A DNA stretch of 64,000 nucleotides from Hyphomicrobium denitrificans 1NES1. GTDB taxonomy: Bacteria; Pseudomonadota; Alphaproteobacteria; Rhizobiales; Hyphomicrobiaceae. Within the stretch, counting starts at the first letter, position 1. Each line of letters starts with the position of its first letter. The stretch is taken from NCBI RefSeq assembly GCF_000230975.2, contig NC_021172.1, positions 620,001-684,000 of the forward strand. The letters are read 5' to 3'. The notes under the pieces are model-generated. The model was not told where the DNA came from. It saw nothing but the letters and a program-made list of their open reading frames with translations, and made no database searches. Positions 17,874 to 27,574 of the stretch are shown piece by piece. A program made the translations under genes and the position numbers.

Positions 17874-18416
17874 TCAGAGACCGGCCGGGAGCTTGGCGGC
17901 CATCATCTTTCGGCGATCATACTTGCGTCCGTCGGCGATGAACGTGCCGTCGCCGACTGCATGCAGCATGCGCTTCTCCTTCCGCATGGCATCGATGTGA
18001 GCGGCGATGCCCTCAAGCACTACAATGTCGTGCCGGGGAATGAGATCAATGACCTTGCACTCGATGTTGGCGAGGCATTCTGCAAGCAAAGGCGCGTTGA
18101 CGGCCTTCCCAGCGACGGCCGTGAATCCAAATTTCGCGAACTTGTCGGTATCGGCTCCCGAGCACGTTCCGATACCGACCACCCGATCGAGCATGTCAAC
18201 GGTGGGAATGGCAATCACGCACTCCTTGGTCCTTCGCAGAGCGGCGAAGGAATAGTTCCAACTGCCAGTAGTAAGCGCGAATATCGGGGTAAAACCCAGC
18301 ACCATTGTCCACGAGATGGTCATGATGTTGCTCTTGCCTGCGTCGCAGGTGGTTACAAGAACCACCGGCCCTGGTTCAATCAGGGTGAAGGCGCGGCTTA
18401 ATTTCATCTCTCGCAT
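17874..18416 (-). CDS. Flavin reductase-like FMN-binding protein
   Basis: A 180-residue protein of the flavin reductase/DIM6-NTAB family. The split-barrel motif VVLVTTCDAGKSNIMTISW and the later GSWNYSFAALRRTKECVIAIP are typical. Members reduce or bind FMN in the cytoplasm; the physiological partner is unknown here. The ATG at 18416 has GGAGAAG ten bases upstream. It is convergent with mlaD and lies 90 bp downstream of an alcohol dehydrogenase on the same strand. Confidence 0.83.
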   Translation of the reverse strand: MREMKLSRAFTLIEPGPVVLVTTCDAGKSNIMTISWTMVLGFTPIFALTTGSWNYSFAALRRTKECVIAIPTVDMLDRVVGIGTCSGADTDKFAKFGFTAVAGKAVNAPLLAECLANIECKVIDLIPRHDIVVLEGIAAHIDAMRKEKRMLHAVGDGTFIADGRKYDRRKMMAAKLPAGL

Positions 18417-18506
18417 GCAAGCACTTCTCCAGACTGCGCTTAAAGCTCGTCTCCAAGTAAGGTCTTGGCGCTGCTGTGTGGGTAATTCGCGCGCTGTATG
18501 AGCCGA

Positions 18507-19544
18507 TCAAGCCTCAATGATAACCTTTAAGGCCTGCGTCTCGGACGCTCGGCTGAACGTGTCGTAGGCATCGAGAATTCTATCGAGCTTGAACCGGTGC
18601 GTGATGAGCTTTGTCGGATCGATTTTGTGTGCCGCTACCGTCTTCAGCAGCATCGGTGTAGTGACGGTGTCGACGAGGCGCGTCGTTATGGTGATGTTCT
18701 GACTCCAGAGGCGCTCGAGGTGCAGATCGACTTTGGTCCCGTGGACGCCGACATTCGCAATCGTTCCTCCCGGTGCAATTATATCCTCGCAGACCAGAAA
18801 CGAAGCAGGTACGCCGACGGCCTCTACGGCCGTATCAACGCCGCGTCCGCCGGTCAATTTCATCACGGCTTCCACAGCCTTGCTTCCCGCGCCATTGATC
18901 GTCTTTGTGGCGCCGAAGCGTTTTGCGGCTTCAAGCCGGTTATCGTCGAGATCAATCATGATAATTTCGGCCGGCGAATAGAATTGCGCCGTCAGCAGTG
19001 CTGCAAGGCCGATCGGCCCGGCGCCGACAATTGCGATCGTACTGCCCGGCACAACCTTACCGTTGAGAACTCCGCACTCGAAGCCGGTTGGAAGGATATC
19101 GCTGAGCATCACGAGGGCTTCCTCGTCCACCTCTTCCGGTATGCGATAGAGGCTCGTATCGGCATGTGGAATGCGAACGTATTCGGCTTGTGTCCCGTCG
19201 ATCTGGTTGCCAAGAATCCAGCCGCCCGTTGAGCAGTGCGAGTACATGCCCCGCCGACAATATTCGCAGCGGCCACACGCGGAGATGCAAGAGATAAGAA
19301 CGTGGTCGCCGGTTCGAAACGCCGCAACACCTGCTCCGACTTTCTCGACAACGCCAGTTCCCTCATGGCCCAGGATTCGTCCGGGACTGCACGTTGGAAC
19401 ATCGCCCTTCAAGATGTGCAGATCGGTACCGCATATCGTCGTCTTGGAAATTTTCACGATAGCATCGCCTGGATCCTTCACGTCCGGTACGGGTCGGTCT
19501 TCGACGGCTTTCTCGCCAGGGCCTTTGTAGACAAGTGCTTTCAT
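18507..19544 (-). CDS. Zinc-dependent alcohol dehydrogenase
   Basis: A 345-residue medium-chain dehydrogenase. Catalytic zinc ligands are Cys38 (ICGTDLH), His60 and Glu61 (GHEGTGVVEKVG). The structural zinc site is Cys90, Cys93, Cys96 and Cys104. The NAD(P) fold has VGAGPIGLAALLTAQ followed by IDLDDNR, whose Asp favours NAD. It resembles the class that oxidises or reduces short alcohols and aldehydes (threonine-dehydrogenase-like subgroup); the substrate cannot be read from sequence. An FNR-like box lies 80 bp upstream, which would suit a fermentative aldehyde-reducing role. Confidence 0.9.
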   Translation of the reverse strand: MKALVYKGPGEKAVEDRPVPDVKDPGDAIVKISKTTICGTDLHILKGDVPTCSPGRILGHEGTGVVEKVGAGVAAFRTGDHVLISCISACGRCEYCRRGMYSHCSTGGWILGNQIDGTQAEYVRIPHADTSLYRIPEEVDEEALVMLSDILPTGFECGVLNGKVVPGSTIAIVGAGPIGLAALLTAQFYSPAEIIMIDLDDNRLEAAKRFGATKTINGAGSKAVEAVMKLTGGRGVDTAVEAVGVPASFLVCEDIIAPGGTIANVGVHGTKVDLHLERLWSQNITITTRLVDTVTTPMLLKTVAAHKIDPTKLITHRFKLDRILDAYDTFSRASETQALKVIIEA

Positions 19545-19617
19545 TGTGCGTCTCGCTTCGATGCCAAGGGGAAAATGCTTTACCGCTTACGATTTACAAT
19601 CGCGGGCCTCCGCACCC

Positions 19618-19631
19618 TTGACCTGGATCAG
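19618..19631. promoter_or_regulatory. FNR/FixK-like box before the alcohol dehydrogenase gene
   Basis: TTGACCTGGATCAG, centred 80 bp from the start at 19544. It differs by one base from the box at 816-829. Confidence 0.5.
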
Positions 19632-19705
19632 TCATTTAGGCGGGGCTAAATGTGGAAACCGCAGACCAGCTTTGCGCAAGCAGGAGGCGATTTATAAGTA
19701 GTGAA

Positions 19706-20290
19706 CTATCGTCGGTCCGGCGCGTCTGATATGCCGGCAGCGATACGCGTCGGCCCTATAATCACTTCGGCCGTCGCGAGACGACGATAGAGATCACGGC
19801 GTCGTTTCAGAGGCCACCAGTCGTAGAGAAACGTTTCGATCGGCTTCCAGTTCGCAACCCAGCCGACAAGAAGCAAGCTTTCTGCAATCGTGCTGGCAAG
19901 TGGACCGGCGCCGAGTCGCGAACGCACAATCTGGCTCGACATGAAGCAGGCAATGAGGATCGGCAGGCCAATTGCGGCGTAACGGCGCCCTATCCTGAAA
20001 AGCTCGTTAAGTTCGTGCTGTTGGGCCTCGGCGCGTTGCTGAAAATAATTGAGAAGCGCCGTTCTTAGGTCGCGCTCCTCTGCCTTCCTGGTTTCAGGTT
20101 CGGGAAGATGAATGGCTATTGCAAGCTTCTCATGTATTGGGAGTTCGCGCGCCCACCCCACGATATACTCCGCAGCATCGTCATCCAGATCCCTTTCCGG
20201 AAATGGCGAAGGATCGAGAGAATTGAAGAGTTGGGAAAGCTCCTTCACGCGCACTTCGATGATCGGGCGAGGTGAGGAGTTGGGAGGCAT
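19706..20290 (-). CDS. Conserved membrane protein of unknown function
   Basis: A 194-residue protein. The soluble N-terminal half contains DLDDDAAEYIVGWARELP, followed by a basic, Gln-rich helix and two hydrophobic segments (about residues 108-125 and 133-148), then a basic C-terminus. I recognise the sequence type as a recurrent hypothetical in alphaproteobacterial stress gene clusters but know no function. It begins 24 bp after the hibernation-factor gene and is probably the third gene of a cytochrome-raiA operon. Confidence 0.75.
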   Translation of the reverse strand: MPPNSSPRPIIEVRVKELSQLFNSLDPSPFPERDLDDDAAEYIVGWARELPIHEKLAIAIHLPEPETRKAEERDLRTALLNYFQQRAEAQQHELNELFRIGRRYAAIGLPILIACFMSSQIVRSRLGAGPLASTIAESLLLVGWVANWKPIETFLYDWWPLKRRRDLYRRLATAEVIIGPTRIAAGISDAPDRR

Positions 20291-20314
20291 ATCGACCGTT
20301 GACCGTTGCCCGCG

Positions 20315-20680
20315 TTAGCTGTGCCCCGGATCAGCTTCATTTATCTTAGGGCGCCTCTGTCGCTTGCGGACGAGGTCCTGCAATTGGCGGCGGGCGGCGG
20401 CAAATGCGTCGGAGATTGCGACGTGGAGATCCTCATGCCGGCCGGTTTCGGCCGGGTCGCGCGTGATTGCGATGTCCTCGGCGCCTGGGATCGAGAGAAC
20501 GAGCCGGACACTGTAGCTGTCGCCTTTGTTATGGCGATGCTGTTCCTTGCCGATGACGACGCGAGCCGCAGTCAGACGCCCACAGAACTGTTCAAGCTTA
20601 TCGAGTTCCTCGCGGACACGATACTCAATAGCGCCGCTATGCTCGATGTGCTCGAAGCTAATTTGGATTGGTGTCTGCAT
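20315..20680 (-). CDS. Short HPF/RaiA-type ribosome hibernation factor
   Basis: A 121-residue protein of the S30EA/HPF family. The fold runs from IQISFEHIEHSGAIEYRVREEL to LHVAISDAFAAARRQLQDLVRK. It lacks the C-terminal dimerisation domain of long HPF. Such proteins bind the 30S decoding region and silence ribosomes during starvation or hypoxia. It sits 12 bp after a cytochrome c gene and 24 bp before an unknown membrane protein, all on the minus strand behind an FNR-like box, so hibernation is probably tied to oxygen limitation. Confidence 0.88.
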   Translation of the reverse strand: MQTPIQISFEHIEHSGAIEYRVREELDKLEQFCGRLTAARVVIGKEQHRHNKGDSYSVRLVLSIPGAEDIAITRDPAETGRHEDLHVAISDAFAAARRQLQDLVRKRQRRPKINEADPGHS

Positions 20681-20692
20681 GTCTTACTAACC

Positions 20693-21151
20693 TTACTTCT
20701 TCTGAATGGACTGAAGATAGGTCTTGAGTTCAATGACGGCGCGCCGGGAATAGGCGGCACCGCTCTTGCCGCCGTGAGCCTCGTTGCTGAAGATCAAGCT
20801 CCAAATCGGCATGGCACGCGTTCCGTGTTCGGAAATGTCGCCACCAAATCGGATAATGTCGGCAACACGTGCGGCGTCGAACTTGCCATTCGCCCTCTTG
20901 CTGAGGGTCGTCAGATCTGCGGGTTTCACCTTGAGCGTGCTGGCCTTGGGTCCATTGCCGGTGCCATCGTTGCCGTGGCATTGGGCGCAATGCTCAATGA
21001 ACAAGTCTTTGCCTGACGGCACATCGGCAGCACCGAGCGGCTTGGCATTTGCCGATGTCGGAGAGATCGGTACGACGGTGAGCGTGCAAACAACAAGCGC
21101 AAAAGCGGCGCAGCAGCTTTGCACGGAACGCGATCGGTTTATGACTACCAT
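20693..21151 (-). CDS. Periplasmic c-type cytochrome
   Basis: A 152-residue exported monoheme cytochrome c. The signal peptide runs to about residue 36 (ending TSANA). The heme site is C55-A-Q-C58-H59 in EHCAQCHGNDGTGNGP, the class I spacing, and a Met-containing loop (RAMPIWSLIF) supplies the likely sixth ligand. It is the first gene of the operon cytochrome-raiA-hypothetical. An FNR-like box lies 67 bp upstream. Confidence 0.9.
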   Translation of the reverse strand: MVVINRSRSVQSCCAAFALVVCTLTVVPISPTSANAKPLGAADVPSGKDLFIEHCAQCHGNDGTGNGPKASTLKVKPADLTTLSKRANGKFDAARVADIIRFGGDISEHGTRAMPIWSLIFSNEAHGGKSGAAYSRRAVIELKTYLQSIQKK

Positions 21152-21211
21152 CTGAGCAACCGGCGGCTATGTTGGCTAGTAGAAATTGAAGAGCAACTAA
21201 CGACGCGAGCA

Positions 21212-21225
21212 TTGACAAGCATCAA
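21212..21225. promoter_or_regulatory. FNR/FixK-like box before the cytochrome-raiA operon
   Basis: TTGACAAGCATCAA matches TTGAY-N4-ATCAA. It is centred 67 bp from the cytochrome start and lies in the divergent region shared with the HlyD-RbbA operon. Confidence 0.6.
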
Positions 21226-21414
21226 TAAAAATGGGGCGCGCGGCCGGTCGCTTTGCGTTCGATGATATTGCACGGCTTCCGAACTTGTTCCAGGTCAACG
21301 CACGCGCTCGTTCCATCCTTAACGCTAACTCAGACTGAGGTGGGCTGCTGCTTTCTATTCTCGTTTGGGGCTGGGCGCTTGCATAGTTTCCCGGTGCTGC
21401 GAGAGCAGCAAGAG

Positions 21415-22545
21415 ATGTCTCTTGAACCTATTAGGCAGAGTAGGCGATGTGCCATGCAGCCTGAGCAAAATACAGAAAAAGAGATCGTCGCCACCGAGCG
21501 GCTGCCGTCTCAACAACAGCAACTCGTGCCTAGGGTCGAGAAGCTGCCGAAGTCGACTTCGGTTCGCCGCTTCCTTCGTTGGCGTCCGGTTCTTGTAGCG
21601 CTTGTGGGTATCGCCGCTTCTGTCGGAGCTGCGTACTGGTGGACGCACCGGACGCCGCCACTTCCTGCCGCAATCGTAATGGGCAACGGGCGGATCGAAG
21701 CCGACCCGATCGACATAGCGACGAAATTGCCGGGACGGGTTCTTGAGCTACGCGTTGACGAAGGCGCCAGGGTGACGGCCGGTCAGGTCCTAGCTGTCAT
21801 GGATACGCGCGACCTTGAGGCTTCATTGAAGAAGGCGGAGGCACAGGCAGAGCAGGCAAATAAGGTCATCAACGAGGCAAACGCTCTTTTGAATCAGCAG
21901 CATTCGCAGCTCGTGCTCGCGCAGCAGCAAATGGATCGGGCCAGCTCATTGTTCAAAAGCGGATGGATCACGAAAGAGGTCTTTGATCAGCGGCAGCAAG
22001 CTCTCAATGCGGCGCAGGCCGGCGAGATAGCGGCTCGGGCGCGCGTAACAGAAGCGGTGCACGCTCTGGACGCGGCCAATCACGATTCGGAACTTCTCCG
22101 GGTCAACATCGCTGATAACACCCTGGTTGCGCCCCGTAATGGCCGGATCGCCTATCGGATTGCCAATACGGGTGAGGTTCTGGCTGCAGGCGGCAAGGTC
22201 TTCACCATGCTCGATTTCGGTTACGTCTACATGGACATTTATCTTCCGACGCTCGACGCAGGCCGGGTCAGAATTGGAGATGACGCCCGCATCGTGCTCG
22301 ACGCCTATCCAGATCATCCCATTCCCGCGAACGTGACCTTCATTGCCGATCAGGCCCAGTTTACGCCGAAGATGGTTGAGACGCAGACCGAACGCGATAA
22401 GCTGATGTTTCGTGTGCGTGTGCGGATCGATCCGGCCCGCTCGATGGCACACGCCGACTACGTCCGAAGTGGATTGCCGGGCGCGGCGTATGTCCTGACA
22501 GATGTCAACATAAAGTGGCCGGAGCGTCTGCAGGCGAGGTCGTGA
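21415..22545 (+). CDS. HlyD-family membrane fusion protein (YhiI-like)
   Basis: Periplasmic adaptor of an ABC exporter, about 376 residues. One membrane helix (near WRPVLVALVGIAASVGAAYWW) is followed by a biotinyl-lipoyl half-domain (LPGRVLELRVDEGARVTAGQ), a coiled coil rich in Gln and Ala, and a beta-barrel. The start is uncertain: ATG 21415 and ATG 21454 are both in frame, and neither has an ideal ribosome site. It overlaps the next operon member closely (stop 22545, next start 22548). Together with RbbA- and YhhJ-like genes it matches the E. coli yhiI-rbbA-yhhJ order. Confidence 0.85.
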   Translation: MSLEPIRQSRRCAMQPEQNTEKEIVATERLPSQQQQLVPRVEKLPKSTSVRRFLRWRPVLVALVGIAASVGAAYWWTHRTPPLPAAIVMGNGRIEADPIDIATKLPGRVLELRVDEGARVTAGQVLAVMDTRDLEASLKKAEAQAEQANKVINEANALLNQQHSQLVLAQQQMDRASSLFKSGWITKEVFDQRQQALNAAQAGEIAARARVTEAVHALDAANHDSELLRVNIADNTLVAPRNGRIAYRIANTGEVLAAGGKVFTMLDFGYVYMDIYLPTLDAGRVRIGDDARIVLDAYPDHPIPANVTFIADQAQFTPKMVETQTERDKLMFRVRVRIDPARSMAHADYVRSGLPGAAYVLTDVNIKWPERLQARS

Positions 22546-22547
22546 CG

Positions 22548-25298
22548 ATGGCGGGCGAAGCACTTGTCGCTCGTCTCGAAAACGTTACTCATACCTATGC
22601 GAGCGTTTTTGCGCTCGATGACCTGACTGTCGATATTCCGAGTGGAAGGATGGTCGGCCTTATCGGGCCCGACGGTGTCGGCAAGTCGACGCTCCTCGCC
22701 TTAGTCTCGGGTGCGCGCCAAATTCAATCAGGCCGCGTAACCGTTCTAGGTGCGGATATGTCCAAGGCCGTGGATCGAGTGGCGGTCTGTCCGCGCATTG
22801 CATACATGCCGCAGGGCTTGGGCAAAAATCTTTATCCCGATCTCAGCGTGCGCGAAAACATCGAGTTTTTCGGCCGATTGTTCGGCCAAAATCGGATAAA
22901 GCGCGATGCGCGCATCTCTCACTTACTAGAGAGTACAGAGCTTTTATCGTTCGCTGATCGACCGGCACAAAAGCTTTCGGGCGGCATGCGTCAGAAGCTG
23001 GGTCTTTGCTGCTCGCTCATCCACGATCCGGATCTCTTGATCCTCGATGAACCCACGACGGGCGTCGATCCGCTTTCGCGGCGGCAGTTTTGGAGGCTCA
23101 TCCAGCGTATGCGCAGCCGACGCGTGGGCATGAGTGTCATCGTTGCAACCGCATACATGGAAGAGGCGGAACAGTTCGACTGGCTCATCGCAATGAACGC
23201 CGGGAAGATTCTCGCCATGGGAACGCCCGCCGATATCAAGAACGAGACGGGCGCAGAGACGATCGAAAACGCCTTCATTCGTCTTCTTCCTCCAGGGCTG
23301 AGAGCTGGGCACCGCACGCTCAAGATTCCGCCGCTCATCGAATCGGTCGATGGCCCAGTGATCGTTGCACGCGGTCTTACACGAAGGTTTGGCGACTTCA
23401 CCGCCGTCGATCACGTAAGCTTCGACATCCGGCGCGGAGAGATTTTTGGGTTTGTCGGCTCGAATGGATGCGGCAAATCTACGACGATGAAGATGCTGAC
23501 CGGCCTCTTGCCCTCGACGGAGGGCTCCGCGACGCTATTCGGCCACCCGATAAACGCGGGCGATATGAGCTTGCGCGCGCGTGTCGGTTATATGTCGCAA
23601 TCGTTCTCGCTCTATAGCGAATTGACTGTGCGGCAGAACCTCGACCTGCACGCGCGGTTGTTCCATTTGCCTCCTAACTCCATGAAGAGCCGTATCGACT
23701 ATCTCGTTTGGCGGTTCGGCCTTTCGGACTATATCGACAAGCTTGCTGAAGATATTCCGCTCGGCATCCGACAGCGACTGTCGCTGGCCGTTGCGGTCGT
23801 GCACGAGCCCGAGCTTCTGATTCTCGATGAACCCACGTCTGGGGTCGATCCGATCGCACGCGACGGCTTTTGGGAATTGCTCATCGAGCTCTCTCGCAAG
23901 AACGGTGTGACGATCTTCGTCTCCACGCATTTTATGAGCGAAGCGGCGCGCTGTGATCGTATATCCCTCATGGATGCTGGCCGCGTTTTGGCGACAGATA
24001 CCCCGGATAACCTGATCAGGGCGCGCGATGCGACCAGTCTCGAAGAGGCGTTTATATCGTATACTGAGGAGGCGGTCGGCTCTCGGTCACGGCCGCCCGG
24101 TGACGAGACGCCATTCGACACAGCATACGAGACGGCGCGTTCGACAGAGACGGCGAACGCATCTTCGATTCTTTCTCTGCGTCGCATGCTCGCCTACACG
24201 ATCCGGGAATCGCTCGAGCTGTCGCGTGATCCGATCCGCCTGAGCTTCGCACTGCTCGGGACTGCATTTTTAATGCTCATTTTCGGCTTCGGCATAACGA
24301 CGGATGTCAACTCGCTATCCTTCGCGGCGCTCGACCGCGACAACAGCTTCGAAAGTCGCGCCTATCTGAGCGAGCTTCAAGGTTCCCCCTATTTCATCGA
24401 GCAGCCTCCGCTCGCAAATACTTCCGAACTGCAGAGTCGGCTGAAGAGTGGCAAGGTTTCGGCAACGATAGAAATTCCTCCCGGCTTCGGCCGCGACATC
24501 CGACGCGGGCGGCCAACGGAGGTTGGGGTTTGGATCGATGGCGCGATGCCCTTCAGGGCCGAAACCATTCACGGTTACTTACAGGGCGCGCACCGGCAGT
24601 TTCTATCCGATCCCGCCATTCGTGGCCATGTGGGCCTGTCAGGCACGACCACGGCTGCGAATATCGAGATTCGCTTTCGCTACAATCAGGACTTTGACAG
24701 CATCTACGCAATGGTACCCTCGACAATGGCCATGCAGCTCGCGCTGATTCCCGCAATTTTAATGGCACTCGCCATCGTGCGCGAGAAGGAGCTTGGCTCG
24801 ATCACCAACCTCTATGTGACACCCGTGACGCGGCTTGAATTTCTACTCGGCAAGCAGGCTCCCTACATCGTCGTGGCGATGCTCAATTTTGTTATGCTGT
24901 TCCTGATGGCCACTTTCATTTTCAAGGTACCGCTCAAGGGAAGCTTTCTCACCCTGTTGGTCGGATCGCTCGTCTACGTCACGGCAACGACCGGCTATGG
25001 AATGATGATTTCCTCGTTCACGCGAACGCAGATCGCGGCGTTATTCGGCACGGCCATTCTGACGGTTCTGCCTGCGACGATGTTTTCCGGCATGATGACG
25101 CCCGTTTCATCGATCACAGGTTTCGGAGCGATCATGGGCCGAATGTTTCCGATGACCTACTTCGTTCCGATCAGCGTAGGGACCTTTACGAAGGGACTCG
25201 GATTCGCCGATCTCACGAGATACATCGGAGCGCTCGCGCTTTTCGTCCCGACCCTCACGGCTATCAGCCTGCTCCTTCTCCGCAAACAAGAGAAGTGA
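22548..25298 (+). CDS. rbbA: RbbA-type fused ABC ATPase/permease
   Basis: A 916-residue protein with two ATPase domains and one ABC-2 permease. ATPase 1 has GPDGVGKSTLL, LSGGMRQKL and LLILDEPTTGVDP. ATPase 2 has GSNGCGKSTTMK and LLILDEPTSGVDP. The C-terminal part (about 560-916) has an N-terminal helix, a large periplasmic domain and five helices. This layout is that of E. coli RbbA, described as ribosome-associated ATPase or exporter. The second signature region reads IPLGIRQRLSLAVA instead of LSGGQ, so that site is degenerate. ATG 22548 has GAGG eight bases upstream. The substrate is unknown. Confidence 0.9.
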   Translation: MAGEALVARLENVTHTYASVFALDDLTVDIPSGRMVGLIGPDGVGKSTLLALVSGARQIQSGRVTVLGADMSKAVDRVAVCPRIAYMPQGLGKNLYPDLSVRENIEFFGRLFGQNRIKRDARISHLLESTELLSFADRPAQKLSGGMRQKLGLCCSLIHDPDLLILDEPTTGVDPLSRRQFWRLIQRMRSRRVGMSVIVATAYMEEAEQFDWLIAMNAGKILAMGTPADIKNETGAETIENAFIRLLPPGLRAGHRTLKIPPLIESVDGPVIVARGLTRRFGDFTAVDHVSFDIRRGEIFGFVGSNGCGKSTTMKMLTGLLPSTEGSATLFGHPINAGDMSLRARVGYMSQSFSLYSELTVRQNLDLHARLFHLPPNSMKSRIDYLVWRFGLSDYIDKLAEDIPLGIRQRLSLAVAVVHEPELLILDEPTSGVDPIARDGFWELLIELSRKNGVTIFVSTHFMSEAARCDRISLMDAGRVLATDTPDNLIRARDATSLEEAFISYTEEAVGSRSRPPGDETPFDTAYETARSTETANASSILSLRRMLAYTIRESLELSRDPIRLSFALLGTAFLMLIFGFGITTDVNSLSFAALDRDNSFESRAYLSELQGSPYFIEQPPLANTSELQSRLKSGKVSATIEIPPGFGRDIRRGRPTEVGVWIDGAMPFRAETIHGYLQGAHRQFLSDPAIRGHVGLSGTTTAANIEIRFRYNQDFDSIYAMVPSTMAMQLALIPAILMALAIVREKELGSITNLYVTPVTRLEFLLGKQAPYIVVAMLNFVMLFLMATFIFKVPLKGSFLTLLVGSLVYVTATTGYGMMISSFTRTQIAALFGTAILTVLPATMFSGMMTPVSSITGFGAIMGRMFPMTYFVPISVGTFTKGLGFADLTRYIGALALFVPTLTAISLLLLRKQEK

Positions 25299-25304
25299 CC
25301 GAAC

Positions 25305-26429
25305 GTGCGCAAGCTCTCAAACATATTTTGGCTTGGTACAAAGGAGTTGCGCAGCTTCTTCCGCGATTGGGTCCTGCTCGGGCTCGTTATTTACTCCTTC
25401 TCGATTGCGGTTATAGCACAGGCGCAGAGTAACTCGCAGGAGCTGCACAATGCTTCGATCGCGATCGTCGATGAGGATCATTCGGAGCTCTCGCGACGTA
25501 TCACAGGCGCTTTCCTGCCGCCTTATTTCAGATCACCACAGCACGTCGAGGAGCGGGACGTCGACCGGTTGATGAATACCGGTCAATATACGTTCGTCGT
25601 GGACATTCCTCCGCGTTTCGAAGCCGATGTTCTTGGCCGTCGCAATCCCGCGCTGCAAGCCAACGTGGATGCGACAGCCATGGTACAGGCCGGGATCGGC
25701 TCGAGCTACGCCGAGCAGATTATCGCGTCCGAGATCAATAAGTTTGTTTCCCGCACCGAGAACCTCCCGCCATCGCCGGTGACGCTCTCCGTTCGGATTG
25801 CTTTCAATCCCAACATCACGACTGCTTGGTTCACGTCCGTAATGGGCATCATCAATTCCGTCACCATGCTCGCCATCATTCTAGCTGGTGCGGCTGTCGT
25901 ACGCGAGCGTGAGCACGGTACGATGGACCACCTTCTGGTTATGCCGCTGACACCATTCGAGATCGCGATGTCGAAGATTTGGGCCAACGCGCTCGTGATC
26001 GCTGCCGCAGTTGGGTTTTCTCTGACGTTCGTCGTACAACGCCTGCTTGACATTCCAATTGCCGGGTCCGTGCCGCTCTTCATGTGCGGCGTCATTATCT
26101 ATCTTTTCTTTTCGACGGCGGTCGGAATTTTTCTGGCAACGATTGCTCGCACGATGCCGCAACTCGGCCTGCTCTACATTCTGACCGCCGTGCCTCTTAA
26201 CATGCTATCGGGCGCCAATACGCCTCTCGAAAGCATGCCGCCGTTTCTACGCACGATCATGCAGGCGTCGCCGTCGACGCATTTTGTATCGTTCGCGCAG
26301 GCGATTCTCTATCGCGGTGCCGGCCTCGACGTAGTCTGGCCCAGGTTCGTTGCCGTGGCCGCAATCGGCGGGCTTTTCCTGTTCCTGGCGCTGCTTCGCT
26401 TCCGGAGCGTTACGTCCTCAGCAAGCTGA
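25305..26429 (+). CDS. ABC-2 type permease (YhhJ-like)
   Basis: A 374-residue permease with an N-terminal helix, a periplasmic domain (about 45-170) and five C-terminal helices. VREREHGTMDHLLVMPLTPFEI is the conserved ABC-2 loop. GTG 25305 lies 7 bp after the rbbA stop. It should pair with the permease half of RbbA to form the membrane channel. It completes the three-gene exporter operon. Confidence 0.9.
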   Translation: MRKLSNIFWLGTKELRSFFRDWVLLGLVIYSFSIAVIAQAQSNSQELHNASIAIVDEDHSELSRRITGAFLPPYFRSPQHVEERDVDRLMNTGQYTFVVDIPPRFEADVLGRRNPALQANVDATAMVQAGIGSSYAEQIIASEINKFVSRTENLPPSPVTLSVRIAFNPNITTAWFTSVMGIINSVTMLAIILAGAAVVREREHGTMDHLLVMPLTPFEIAMSKIWANALVIAAAVGFSLTFVVQRLLDIPIAGSVPLFMCGVIIYLFFSTAVGIFLATIARTMPQLGLLYILTAVPLNMLSGANTPLESMPPFLRTIMQASPSTHFVSFAQAILYRGAGLDVVWPRFVAVAAIGGLFLFLALLRFRSVTSSAS

Positions 26430-26569
26430 GGGAACGTTACCGCTCATGGTGCCGCGCAATGGCAATGCTGCTTTAACGATCTGGGTGTTAGCGCTTGCTG
26501 AACCGAACTCTTATTTACAATGTGTCGCTGACGTACGATGGGCGCCCATTTGTATTCAGGGGATGGAAT

Positions 26570-27553
26570 ATGCGTGCGATGATCTTAGAGAGGCCTGGTC
26601 ATCCTTTGAAACTTGTCGAGCTGCCTGACCCGCAGCCCGGCTACGGAGAGGTACGCGTCAAGGTTACGGCATGTGGTGTTTGCCGGACTGATCTTCACGT
26701 CATAGATGGTGAGCTACCAGACGCACGCCTTCCCATCATTCCTGGCCATGAAATCGTCGGTAGAATAGACGCGGTCGGGGAGGGCGTGGATGGTTTCAAT
26801 GTCGGCCAACGGGTTGGTATTCCCTGGCTGGCAAAAACTTGCGGCAAATGTTCGTTCTGCCTGCAGGGGCGCGAAAATCTGTGCGATGTGCCCGAGTTTA
26901 CCGGCTACACTCGTAACGGTGGGTACGCTTCTCACGCTGTTGCAGACGCGCAGTTCGTCTTTGTCCTTCCCGATGAGGGAGACGATGTTGCGAGCGCACC
27001 GCTGCTTTGTGCGGGGCTGATCGGCTGGCGATCCTTGTGCATCGCTGGCAACGGGAAGCGCATCGGCCTCTATGGCTTCGGAGCGGCAGCCCATATCATC
27101 GCGCAAGTTGCACGATGGCAGAACAGAGTTGTGTTCGCATTTACGCGAAGTTCCGATACAGCAAGTCAGGATTTTGCGCGCAGGCTTGGTGCCTGTTGGG
27201 CCGGAAGCTCAGACGAGCAGCCGCCCGAGTTTCTTGATTGTGCAATAATCTATGCGCCTGTGGGCGCCCTTGTTCCCGCAGCGCTCAGAGCGGTGCGCAA
27301 GGGCGGTCGTGTCGTTTGCGCAGGAATCCATATGAGCGATATTCCAGGATTTCCATATGATCTTCTATGGGGGGAGCGGCAACTCGCGTCTGTCGCCAAT
27401 CTGACAAGAGCCGACGGACTTGAGTTCTTCGAAGTCGCAAGAAAAGCGCGGATCGTTACTGAGACCGTGACCTATCCACTGGCACACGCGAACGAAGCAC
27501 TTTCGGACCTGCGCGCAGGAAGGCTTCAGGGGGCTGCAGTGCTTGTTCCTTAA
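26570..27553 (+). CDS. Zinc-dependent alcohol dehydrogenase (AdhP/CAD type)
   Basis: A 327-residue medium-chain dehydrogenase, only distantly like the one at 18507-19544. Catalytic zinc ligands are Cys38 (CGVCRTDLH), His60 and Glu61 (PGHEIVGRID). Structural zinc ligands are Cys91, Cys94, Cys97 and Cys105. The nucleotide fold has GLYGFGAAAHIIAQVA. It fits the group of hypoxia-associated alcohol dehydrogenases that reduce aldehydes. The start at 26570 follows a GGGGATGGAAT stretch; the frame is open from 26495. No FNR box is visible upstream. A clear terminator follows. Confidence 0.9.
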   Translation: MRAMILERPGHPLKLVELPDPQPGYGEVRVKVTACGVCRTDLHVIDGELPDARLPIIPGHEIVGRIDAVGEGVDGFNVGQRVGIPWLAKTCGKCSFCLQGRENLCDVPEFTGYTRNGGYASHAVADAQFVFVLPDEGDDVASAPLLCAGLIGWRSLCIAGNGKRIGLYGFGAAAHIIAQVARWQNRVVFAFTRSSDTASQDFARRLGACWAGSSDEQPPEFLDCAIIYAPVGALVPAALRAVRKGGRVVCAGIHMSDIPGFPYDLLWGERQLASVANLTRADGLEFFEVARKARIVTETVTYPLAHANEALSDLRAGRLQGAAVLVP

Positions 27554-27574
27554 GTTGCAATCGACGCATAACAA

